This document shows positions 1 through 8,600 of a stretch of 64,000 nt of DNA, piece after piece. The notes under the pieces are model-generated. The model was not told the DNA's origin. It made no database searches and saw nothing but the letters and a program-made list of their open reading frames with translations. Each line of letters opens with the position of its first letter. Position 1 is the stretch's first letter. Source of the DNA: Pseudozobellia sp. WGM2. GTDB lineage: Bacteria > Bacteroidota > Bacteroidia > Flavobacteriales > Flavobacteriaceae. Position numbers and translations under genes: made by a program. The stretch is from positions 248,001 through 312,000 of the forward strand of contig NZ_JADNYK010000002.1 in assembly GCF_017810075.1 (NCBI RefSeq), in the 5' to 3' direction.

Positions 1-735
1 AGATGTAGGTGCCTGTTCCTTTTGTAATAATGTTTTTGTGTAGTTGTTCACCAAATCGTCAATTTGTTCGATTAACTTATTGTTTTGGTCAATTCGCAAC
101 TGAGCATTGTCTCGAAAAACTGAGCTCAAGCTTTGATAGTAGTCGTTATTGTTAATATAGGCCAATAGTTTTTCCACTATCATTTTTCCCTTTTCCGAAT
201 CGGTATAGGTAAAAGTAATTCTGTGGGGCACTATACTTTTTTTAGTAAGCTCTGACCTCATGATATCAATAGCAAAACTTTCGTCTTTAAAGCTCTGTAA
301 GAGCTCTAGATATTGTAATTCTTGCTCAACTTCTTCTTTAACTTCTTCCTTAGCGACGATGGGTTGAATCTCAACTTTAAACCCCTTAACATCGTCTTTT
401 GATAAGCTTATAGTTTTAAGAAAAGCACTATCTTTTGAGGATATATTGGCCTGAATTTCATCTATTACGTCATAGAGATAGTCTTCACCGTCAAAATTCG
501 GCTGTACTATAGTTTCCGTCTTCAGCTTTTTGTCCACCATAGTGCTTAGAAGAAAGCTAATGGCAACTCCTAAAATGATGAGCCCTAAGAGTTTTAGCGC
601 ATTTTTCTTCAAGTAGAGAAAAACCCTTAAAAAGAATATACCTAGCCGGTTAAAACCATTGCTGATCATCTTCAGTAACTGGCCCAAATCTATTTCGTCA
701 TTCGATGATTTGCCTTGGGCGTTTTGGTCTGCCAT
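1..735 (-). CDS. Wzz-like single-span membrane protein, C-terminus cut by window edge
   Basis: Reading leftward from ATG at 735 gives an open frame of about 245 residues that runs off the window. After a polar N-terminus there is one hydrophobic segment at about residues 45-65 (KLLGLIILGVAISFLLS), then a long soluble, probably periplasmic, region rich in Lys, Glu and Gln with coiled-coil character. That layout resembles the N-terminal half of chain-length-determinant (Wzz) proteins, but I see no decisive motif and the second membrane span, if present, is outside the window. It starts 4 bp after the stop of the DUF6909 gene, so the two are very likely co-transcribed. The function is unknown; Wzz-like is an inference from topology only. 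Confidence 0.7.
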   Translation of the reverse strand, partial: MADQNAQGKSSNDEIDLGQLLKMISNGFNRLGIFFLRVFLYLKKNALKLLGLIILGVAISFLLSTMVDKKLKTETIVQPNFDGEDYLYDVIDEIQANISSKDSAFLKTISLSKDDVKGFKVEIQPIVAKEEVKEEVEQELQYLELLQSFKDESFAIDIMRSELTKKSIVPHRITFTYTDSEKGKMIVEKLLAYINNNDYYQSLSSVFRDNAQLRIDQNNKLIEQIDDLVNNYTKTLLQKEQAPTS

Positions 736-739
736 TGTA

Positions 740-2422
740 TTATGAATTAAATATTTGTTGTAAAATTTTATCCGTGATCAAATAGGTGGGTTTTACACCT
801 GTAGTACCAAGACCTCCTGAGGCCAAAGTGCTACCTGTTACCAATGGGTTATCTGATGCGTAATAAGCATATCTCACTTTGACATCTTCACGAATGCTCT
901 TGCGAATTTTTGACGCTGATTGAATTGCTTTTTGGTAATGAACACCTTCCATTTCTAGGCCAACGACATTCCAGGTTGAATTGTAAAAGAACTCTAAGAT
1001 ATCTTTATTCTGAAGTGAGGTTCCCAGTACTGTGACCATGGTACCTTCAAAGACCTTAAGACCGTATCCTTCAAAATCTTCTGAACAAAGTTCATTTTTA
1101 AAGGGATAATTATCTGCGGTACCCTCAAAAATATGTGCCGAAGGAATCATCAAATCTCCTTTGCCGCCTTCTAAAATACCTGCTTTTCCCATGATGGATA
1201 TGGATGCTATGTTCATAAAGACGGGCTCCTTACCCTTTTCAGTATGAGGTTTTAATAATTCGTCTATGGTTTCGAAAGCCTGCTCTCCAAAGGCATAATC
1301 CATAACAAATATAATCGGTTTTTCATCATCGGGAAGGTCAGGCAAATCATAGCAGCATGCTTCGTCGCCCATTTTTGCGGTGTCGAATATTTGCACATCA
1401 ATATTAGTGCCCGAAAAATCATCAATGGCAATCATTCCGTTTTTCTTGGCAATGGCTGTCACTTTTTCGCGCAGCTGATTATTTACGGAAGAGCTCAGCG
1501 CTTCGTACACTTTTAAAGACTCCGCCTCTGGAAACTCTTTGGCGAGCGTTTTTTTGGCGAAAAGAGAGTTCATCACACTATGCATATTAGCACTAATTAT
1601 GTGAATCGGCCTTCTTAAAAGTCCATTTTTACTTAGTTCTTCTTTTATCGTATTTGCCCATCTTTCTCCATGAATATGATGCCCCAAACGCTCACGTAAT
1701 AGCAAGCTAAACGTTATCGCTCTTTTTTCGCCCGTAATTTCCTCCTCAATGGCCAATTTACCTAGCCAATAGATAATCTCTAAGAATCGTTCGGGCTCTT
1801 CTTCGGTCGCAAACTGCTTATAAATACCCATGATTTCAACAAACGGGCGGCCCAAGATATTGGCTGTATGAATTAATGCTACTTCCTTTTCTTCTTGACT
1901 TAATTCGTCTTTTTGAACTGCCCCTTCAAGCTTTTTCCAATCACGTGTGGTTTTATTCGTCTCTTCTATTAAGACCTTTTTGCAGATTTTTTCCGATTCA
2001 ATGAACAGAAAGGTCAAGTGGGTAAGAATATCATATATATCAGATCGCCCTCTAGTGATTTCTATATTCATCTGCTCATCATCAATTCGATAACAATTTC
2101 TTCTACGTTTAGGCGGAATAATTGGGTTGAAATGGGTGTGGCCGTAGCCTTCATCTGAGGTAAGATTGATAAAGCGACATTGTTCAATGCCCTTTGGCAA
2201 CCTTTCTAAAACGTAGGTCAACCCATTCAGTTCGGCTTTATCTTCGGAAATCGACCCATAGATTTCAGGTCTAAGTTGTAAAAGGGCATTTTTAAGAGAC
2301 TCGCCCGAAACACCTGCAGGTTTGTAAAAACCACGGTTAAATAAGTGTCTCATCGTAATATATAAGCGCTCAATCGCGTTGGTCGACTCTTGAGCCCGTG
2401 TGGTAGTAGTTGCTTCGCCCAT
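740..2422 (-). CDS. DUF6909 family protein
   Basis: This 560-residue soluble protein has no signal peptide. I recognise it as the conserved flavobacterial family DUF6909, whose function is not established. The C-terminal half (about residues 280-560) carries stretches such as IIFVMDYAFGEQAFETIDE, MNIASISIMGKAGILEGGKG and VVGLEMEGVHYQKA. The last recalls the MEG segment of nucleoside phosphorylases, but this is a weak resemblance and I do not assign that activity. The N-terminal half is mostly helical and charged. A good promoter lies 15-47 bp upstream, and the Wzz-like gene follows after 4 bp, so the pair probably forms an operon. Confidence 0.8.
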   Translation of the reverse strand: MGEATTTTRAQESTNAIERLYITMRHLFNRGFYKPAGVSGESLKNALLQLRPEIYGSISEDKAELNGLTYVLERLPKGIEQCRFINLTSDEGYGHTHFNPIIPPKRRRNCYRIDDEQMNIEITRGRSDIYDILTHLTFLFIESEKICKKVLIEETNKTTRDWKKLEGAVQKDELSQEEKEVALIHTANILGRPFVEIMGIYKQFATEEEPERFLEIIYWLGKLAIEEEITGEKRAITFSLLLRERLGHHIHGERWANTIKEELSKNGLLRRPIHIISANMHSVMNSLFAKKTLAKEFPEAESLKVYEALSSSVNNQLREKVTAIAKKNGMIAIDDFSGTNIDVQIFDTAKMGDEACCYDLPDLPDDEKPIIFVMDYAFGEQAFETIDELLKPHTEKGKEPVFMNIASISIMGKAGILEGGKGDLMIPSAHIFEGTADNYPFKNELCSEDFEGYGLKVFEGTMVTVLGTSLQNKDILEFFYNSTWNVVGLEMEGVHYQKAIQSASKIRKSIREDVKVRYAYYASDNPLVTGSTLASGGLGTTGVKPTYLITDKILQQIFNS

Positions 2423-2436
2423 AATTAAATTTCAAA

Positions 2437-2469
2437 CAAAATTACAATTTAATACTGTAAAACTGTCAA
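2437..2469 (-). promoter_or_regulatory. Bacteroidota-type promoter of the DUF6909 operon
   Basis: On the minus strand TAATTTTG (2444 to 2437) matches the -7 consensus TAnnTTTG. TTG at 2469-2467 lies 22 bp upstream of it, within the 17-23 bp expected for the -33 element. The inferred transcript start is near 2430, 8 bp before the ATG. Confidence 0.55.
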
Positions 2470-2558
2470 TCTCAAATTTCTTAGAAAATCAAGGTTTAGG
2501 TAATTATCATAAGCATAACATGATACTCCATCGATAAATTATAAGGTCAAGCTGATAA

Positions 2559-4055
2559 TTATTCTTTAAATTGAGATAATTTGTCCGCAACACTTCGGTC
2601 ATTGGCCAATCGTTGAACTTTATTTTGACCGCCCAGTTTACCTTTTGACTTCATATACTCGTTGAACCCACCTTGTTTGATGATCGTCACTTTGAGCAAC
2701 TGAAGTATTTTGCCCTCCATTAAATCAAAATAATAACTGTTTTGTTTCTGAAGACTCTTGTCCAATATCTGAACGAACTTGTTCATATCGGTCGGTTTCT
2801 GTTCAAATTCTATCAGCCATTCATGATAGGGCAACTCATCACCTTGCGGAGTAATCTGGGGTGCCACCGTAAACTCATTGATTCTAGCATGAGTTTCTGA
2901 AATAGCCAGCCTCATAGCTTCCTCAACTTCTTTAGCTATTACATGTTCACCGAACGCCGAAATAAAGTGCTTTATTCTTCCTGAAACTATTATTTTATAA
3001 GGCCTTAAAGAAATAAACTGAATGGTATCTCCGAGGTTATATGCCCACAGGCCTGCATCGGTAGATATAATCATCACATAATTTACGCCCACTTCCACAT
3101 CATGAATGGTAATGCGTTGTCGATCTTCATTGAAAAACTCATCAGCCTTGACAAATTCATAGAATATTCCTGAATCAAGAAGCAATAACATGCCCTTTTC
3201 CGATTGTGAATCTTGATAGGCAAAAAACCCTTCACTGGCAGGAAAAAGTTCGATACTATCGACCTTTCTTCCGATAAGCCTTTCAAATTTGGCCCTGTAT
3301 GGTTCATAATTTACGCCTCCGTAAATGAAAAGTTGAAAGTTTTTGAATAAGTTACCTACATTTTTACCTGACTTAGCCTGTAGGCGTTCGAAATACATTT
3401 GAACCCAAGAAGGTATACCCGCAATAACGGTCATATCTTCGTTCATCGTTTCATCTACAATAGTGTCCACTTTGGTCTCCCAGTCTTCGATGCAGTTGGT
3501 TTCCCAGCTTGGCAGTCGATTTTTTTGAAGATAGTTGGGTACATAATGCGCAGAAATACCTGATAATCGGCCTAGCTTTATTCCATTCTTTTCGTGAAGT
3601 TCAGGGCTTCCTTGCAGAAAAATCATTTTACCATCTACAAACGCTGAATTACCCGTTTCGTTGATGTAAGTCAAAATCGCATCGCGAGAGGCATTTACTT
3701 GGTGTTTGATAGAGGTCTTCGTAAGTGGTATGTACTTGGCCCCAGAAGTGGTGCCCGATGTTTTAGCGAAATAAATCGGCTTGCCCGGCCAGAGTATGTT
3801 TTCTTTGCCGCCCACTACTTCTTCTACATAGGGCTTTAATTCCTCATAATCGCGAATAGGAACTTCTTTTACAAAATCGGAATGAGATTTTATAGTGGAA
3901 AAGTTATGATCAATACCGAATTGGGTTGATGTTGCTTTTTCAATCAGGTTCTCAAAAACCGACTCTTGGGCTTTTAACGGATTGTCCCTCCACTTTGCAG
4001 TTGTCTTAACAATGTGTCGAGCAAAAATTTTAGCAGCAAATGACTTTAAAGACAT
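2559..4055 (-). CDS. GH3 family acyl-acid amido synthetase-like protein
   Basis: The 498-residue soluble protein belongs to the GH3 family of adenylate-forming enzymes, named after the plant auxin-responsive proteins that join carboxylic acids to amino acids. Seen here: an ATP-binding segment IYFAKTSGTTSGAKYIP near residue 95 (the family's SSGT/TSGT loop), YGGVNYEPY near residue 247, a central ELFPASEGFFAYQ segment near residue 271 and the ISAFGEHVIAKEVEEAM segment in the C-terminal subdomain. The length is slightly below that of plant GH3 proteins and usual for bacterial ones. The natural substrate of bacterial members is not known. The gene lies 77 bp downstream of the M23 peptidase gene on the same strand, so it could be co-transcribed with it. 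Confidence 0.85.
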   Translation of the reverse strand: MSLKSFAAKIFARHIVKTTAKWRDNPLKAQESVFENLIEKATSTQFGIDHNFSTIKSHSDFVKEVPIRDYEELKPYVEEVVGGKENILWPGKPIYFAKTSGTTSGAKYIPLTKTSIKHQVNASRDAILTYINETGNSAFVDGKMIFLQGSPELHEKNGIKLGRLSGISAHYVPNYLQKNRLPSWETNCIEDWETKVDTIVDETMNEDMTVIAGIPSWVQMYFERLQAKSGKNVGNLFKNFQLFIYGGVNYEPYRAKFERLIGRKVDSIELFPASEGFFAYQDSQSEKGMLLLLDSGIFYEFVKADEFFNEDRQRITIHDVEVGVNYVMIISTDAGLWAYNLGDTIQFISLRPYKIIVSGRIKHFISAFGEHVIAKEVEEAMRLAISETHARINEFTVAPQITPQGDELPYHEWLIEFEQKPTDMNKFVQILDKSLQKQNSYYFDLMEGKILQLLKVTIIKQGGFNEYMKSKGKLGGQNKVQRLANDRSVADKLSQFKE

Positions 4056-4132
4056 TGATTATTGTTCGTGATTAAACTATCTTGAAAGATATCAGAATTT
4101 TTTTAAACCAAAAGGTATTAATATGGTTTCGG

Positions 4133-4999
4133 TTAAAAATCGATGTAATCTAGAGGGTTAACGGTATTTCCGTTGCTCCATAATTCAAAGTGCAGATGCG
4201 GACCAGTCGTAAGTTCACCGGTATTACCAACAGAAGCAACAACTTCTCCAGCCCTGACCACTTCACCCTGACCCTTGTTCAAAGAACCGTTATGCTTATA
4301 AACGCTGAGCAGACCTTCTTTATGTTCAAGTATAATCACATAACCCGTATCAGCAGTCCATTCCGAAAATATAACCGTGCCCGTTGCAACTGCTTTCACA
4401 GGTGTACCTGTCGGAGCCGTTACATCAACAGCATAATGTTTATCTTCAACACTATAACCATTTGAAATCTCTCCTGACAGAGGCGGAAATAACACTAGAG
4501 ATGAACCACTAGTGTTTCTTTCAAATAAATTATACTTATCTTCTAAAGCAACTTCTGCCCTTAGAACAGAATCTTCTCTAATGGGGGTAAGGTCAACACT
4601 AGAAGGGTCAATTTTAAATTGTTCTCTTAATGAATCTCTATTTATTTCATTATTCTCAATATCACCAATCAAAACCTTTCTGATATTTTCTAAATACCTA
4701 TTGGTATTGTTGAGGTTTGCTACCAATGAGTCAGTCTTATAAGTAAGATCGGTTGCCTGTTTTTTTAATTTGGTTGATGAGTACCCAGGTATATATTCAC
4801 GCAGAGGCGTAAATGCTATCAAAAGTGTTGTCAACGCGATAAGACCAATTATACAGAGCGACCCTGTTACAAAAACATTGAGACGGCTTAGTTTAAAAGA
4901 AATCTTTTCTTCGAAAGTACTTTCATTAAGAATGACCAAGCGATACTTGTGCAGCAGCTTTCTTTTAATCTCTTTTCTCTTCTTGACTTTTTTGGCCAT
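4133..4999 (-). CDS. M23 family peptidoglycan metallopeptidase
   Basis: This is a 288-residue LytM/M23 zinc endopeptidase expected to cut peptidoglycan cross-bridges in the periplasm. After a basic cytoplasmic N-terminus (about 45 residues) there is one membrane span (VFVTGSLCIIGLIALTTLLIAF), then a coiled-coil-like linker, then the catalytic domain. The metal ligands are visible as HYAVDVTAP (H and D of the H-x(3)-D motif) and GPHLHFELW (HxH), so the domain looks active. I chose ATG at 4999 (MAKKVKKRKE) over one 9 bp upstream because it gives the usual basic start and suits the -7 boxes. The architecture (TM, coiled coil, M23) is typical of EnvC/MepM-like cell-wall proteins. Confidence 0.9.
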   Translation of the reverse strand: MAKKVKKRKEIKRKLLHKYRLVILNESTFEEKISFKLSRLNVFVTGSLCIIGLIALTTLLIAFTPLREYIPGYSSTKLKKQATDLTYKTDSLVANLNNTNRYLENIRKVLIGDIENNEINRDSLREQFKIDPSSVDLTPIREDSVLRAEVALEDKYNLFERNTSGSSLVLFPPLSGEISNGYSVEDKHYAVDVTAPTGTPVKAVATGTVIFSEWTADTGYVIILEHKEGLLSVYKHNGSLNKGQGEVVRAGEVVASVGNTGELTTGPHLHFELWSNGNTVNPLDYIDF

Positions 5000-5005
5000 A
5001 ATACA

Positions 5006-5027
5006 CAAATATACGTATGCAAATGTA
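5006..5027 (-). promoter_or_regulatory. Two overlapping candidate -7 boxes for the M23 peptidase gene
   Basis: On the minus strand TACATTTG (5027-5020) and TATATTTG (5013-5006) both match TAnnTTTG. The proximal box would place the transcript start almost on the ATG at 4999, the distal box about 14 bp upstream. No clear -33 TTG was found for either. Confidence 0.45.
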
Positions 5028-5144
5028 TACTCGGCCGGTTCTCTAAAAAATTTATAAAGTACATAGGCAATGTCTTTTCACCACGTTCAAATGAAATTAC
5101 CAATCATTGTAATAAGATTAACACCGCCATTCTTAGTTTTTTAT

Positions 5145-5152
5145 TACATTTG
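5145..5152 (+). promoter_or_regulatory. Candidate -7 box for tatA
   Basis: TACATTTG matches TAnnTTTG, 13 bp before the chosen ATG at 5166. A TTG at the right spacing is absent. The position argues against the upstream in-frame ATG at 5070, which would be ahead of the transcript start. Confidence 0.45.
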
Positions 5153-5165
5153 TTGTTCAATTAAG

Positions 5166-5357
5166 ATGGAAATTATGACAGCGTTACAGATTTTCTTAGC
5201 TATAGGTCCATGGCAAATTGCCATTGTTGTATTAGTGGTACTTCTATTGTTTGGAGGAAAAAAGATTCCTGAACTAATGCGTGGCCTTGGAAGTGGAATA
5301 AAAGAATTTAAAGATGCTTCTAAAGAAGACGATCAATTAGAAGACAAAAAAGAATAA
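5166..5357 (+). CDS. tatA: Twin-arginine translocase subunit TatA/E
   Basis: This 63-residue protein is the pore-forming TatA-type subunit of the Sec-independent pathway that exports folded proteins. It shows the family layout: a short periplasmic N-terminus, a membrane helix ([19 protein letters not shown]), the hinge FGGKKIPEL, an amphipathic helix ([14 protein letters not shown]) and an acidic/basic tail. In-frame ATGs occur upstream (5070), but they would add a non-family hydrophobic extension and precede the -7 box, so 5166 is preferred; 5175 is also possible. No tatC is in the window, which is common in Bacteroidota where tat genes are scattered. Confidence 0.9.
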   Translation: MEIMTALQIFLAIGPWQIAIVVLVVLLLFGGKKIPELMRGLGSGIKEFKDASKEDDQLEDKKE

Positions 5358-5380
5358 GGTATTAAAAATTCCGACACTCA

Positions 5381-5414
5381 AAAAACCCTTGCCATCGATG
5401 GCAAGGGTTTTTTT
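5381..5414 (+). terminator. Rho-independent terminator after tatA
   Basis: A perfect 32-bp palindrome with arms running from AAAAACCCTTGCCAT and a CG centre is followed by a run of seven T. It starts 24 bp after the tatA stop. Confidence 0.9.
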
Positions 5415-5686
5415 GTATCTAGAAGATAAAATTTGACAAACCTTTTGGTATTTTTCTGACGAAAATTTATCCATTTTAAGGGCTTTGGAGCTGATGTTTA
5501 TTGAACTCAACAACTCTTTTGCCATCAATTCTTCCTCACCACACTACAAATTCTATTGGTTTCACAACATAAAATCTTAGCTCGCATATAGTTTTGGCAA
5601 CCTTTGCGTTAGCTAATACAATAATTAAGGTAGTATCAAACTCTTCTTGGAAGAAACATTGGTCTATCGAAAGTTCTAATACGCCT
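5415..5686. other. Non-coding gap upstream of the first adhesin
   Basis: No gene is supported here. A near-consensus -7 box AACCTTTG lies at 5599-5606 (first base differs from TAnnTTTG). It would start transcription near 5613 and give a leader of about 75 bp before the ATG at 5687. Short frames on either strand look random. Confidence 0.4.
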
Positions 5687-8600
5687 ATGCAAAGCTTACT
5701 CAAACTGCTTATTGGGTTTTCAATAATGGCAAGCTTTACAAGTTTCTCCCCAAATGAGAACCATGAAGTCTCACTCTCGCATTTCGATACTGAGTCGGTG
5801 TTAGATATTGCCTTACCGGCCTTACCTCCAAGTTTTTCGAATTGTCCTCCTAGCGATGTTAACGCTTCTTATACCCCAGGGGTTTGTGGGGCCACAGTAA
5901 CTTGGACGCCTCCAACTGCTTCTGCTGATGCTATTAATGTAACCAGTAATTATAGCCCAGGTGATTCTTTCTTGCCAGGAACAACCGCAGTAGTTTACCG
6001 GGCGGAAGATGCATCGGGTAATATTGCTACCTGTTCATTTAATGTAACGGTAGAAGATAGCGAAAATCCTGTTTTTGACACTTTTCCTAGTGATGTAACC
6101 TTAACTGCTGACCCTAATACTTGTACGGCACCCCATTCATGGGCAGAGCCAACTGTCTCTGATAACTGCCCCGCTGGAGAGGGCGAAGCACCTGTTTTGC
6201 AAGATTTTGAATCTGCCATCAATCAGTGCTACACATTTACACGAAGCACTATTAGCAACAATGGTGAAATCAACGGGACCAGAAACCTGAGAACTACTTC
6301 AATATCCAGTATTCCAGGTTTTACAAGTTATTTGACTACTCCCGTATTCTATTTCAACGGTTTTGGAGAAATTACATTCTTTCATAGTATCAATGCACTA
6401 AATGACAATCCTTCCATCCATCTAGACGTCTTAGACGAAAATGGAAATGTCGTCGTTTCTGATTATTATACTGAGGTCTATACAGACACTGGTGTTCAGC
6501 AAGAAATTATTCCATTTAATCTTACCGGTAATTATCAGCTAGAGATTAGCTATTCAGCTACCAGGCCTTTTGGAACCGGTCTAGAGGCTTATCTAGATGA
6601 TTTGCTAATACCAGGTACTATTGTAACCAATGTAAACAATACAGATTGCGATTTAGCGGAATATGTTATGTTCCGAAGTGATGGAACAGGGCTAAATAGC
6701 GGTGACCAATTTGATGTGGGCACTACCACAATAGAGTATACCGTAAGAGATGCCGCAGGTAATTTTACGGATAGGTCATTTAATATAACAGTTGAAAACG
6801 ACGTAGACCCCCCGTCTGGTTCAGACGAGTATATTTATTGCGAAGGTGAAGCAGTACCTACCATGACCGTAACAGTCGACACCGCTGCGGGCGAATCGGC
6901 CAATTGGTATAATAATGATGGGGATTTAGTTGCATCAAATACAACAACGTACACTCCGCCGGCCAGTCCAGATTTTTTTCGGAATTTCTTAGTTTATTCT
7001 CAAAATTCCAATGGTTGTTCTAGTGAAGACTTTCTATCTATAAACTTATACCAAATACCAAGACCAGCTCCTCCCGCCGCAGATTCTCCAGTAGAGTATT
7101 GCATCGGTGAAACAGCAGGCCCCTTAACTGCATCTGAATTATCAAATCATACCTTACAATGGTATACTGCGGCATCGGGTGGCACTGCAAGTAATACCGC
7201 ACCTACTCCAAGTACGTCCGCCGCAGGTACAACTGCATATTATGTAAGTCAAATTGATGATAGTACAGGTTGTGAGAGCGAAAGAACCCAGATAGACGTT
7301 GTAGTTTATGACCTGCCGACTGCACCGACCCTAGTTCAAGATACCGTAAATTACTGTATAGGTGATTCGGCACAACAACTTGACGATTATATTCAATCAG
7401 GTTCTAACCCCACGTGGTATGATGCGGAAACAGGTGGCAACATAGTGCCTGGTACAACCGTACCTAGTACTTCTTCTGCAGGCACCACCTCATATTGGGT
7501 TTCTCAAACCACATCTTCCGCAAACTGTGAGGGGCCGAGAAGAAGGTTGACTATAATAGTACATAATCCGCCTGTAATCACGACTCAACCTACAAATCAA
7601 GAGATGTGTGATGGAGGTACGGCTACTTTTACTGCAGATGCCTCAAATACTTCTGGTTTTCAGTGGCAGTATTTCAATGGGTCTAGTTGGGACAACATTA
7701 CAGATGACGCTATTTATAGCAATGCAAATACCAACACCTTGACAATTACAGGTAACCCCCCGCGAAACCAATATCGATTGGTTGCCCAAGGGTTTGGGGG
7801 TGGTTGCGCAAATGCTATATCGAACACAGCTTCGCTTACAGTAAACCCTGCCCCTGCGACTCCTACAAGTGGAGGTGATCAAACAGAATGTGAGCAAAAT
7901 CCGATTCAAACCTTAACAGCTACCGCCACACCACCTTCAGGGGCAAGCGTTATTTGGTATGATGCTCTCACAGGAGGTAATGTCGTTACTGACCCCTCAT
8001 TAAATACTGTTGGTACTGAAACGTATTATGCAGAAAGTAGTGATACCGTAAACGGATGCCGAAGTACTGGTAGAACCGCGATTACCCTAACGATTCAATC
8101 TGCACCAGCTGCTCCGATAAGTGGTGGCGACCAAACCGAATGTGAAGAAAATCCCATTCAGACCTTAACGGCAACAGCAACGGTGCCTTCTGGTTCAACT
8201 TTGGTATGGTACGATGCGCCAACCGGTGGTAATTTGGTGGCCAATCCGGATTGGAGTTCTTTGGGAACTGAAATTTATTATGCCGAAAGTCAAGATACTG
8301 CAACAGGTTGCCCCAGTTTAACCAGAACAGCCGTCTCACTTACAATTCAGGCCGCGCCAACGGCTCCGATAAGTGGAGGTGACCAAACAGAATGCGAACA
8401 GAATCCGATTCAAACCTTGACCGCCACAGCAACAGCTCCCGGTGGTTCAACCCTTGTTTGGTATGACGCTCCTACAGCAGGTAATATTGTGGCCAGCCCT
8501 GATTGGAGCACTGTAGGCTCAATTACTTATTATGCCGAAAGTCAAAACAACACTACCTCCTGTCCTTCATTTTCAAGAACTCCGGTAACCTTAACTATAG

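Noticed and set aside
5337-5528. 63-codon minus-strand frame
   Set aside because: It reads through the perfect terminator palindrome after tatA and overlaps the tatA end; the composition looks random.
5594-5686. TTG-initiated extension of the first adhesin
   Set aside because: It lacks signal-peptide character at its start and runs through the likely -7 box; ATG 5687 begins a normal signal peptide.
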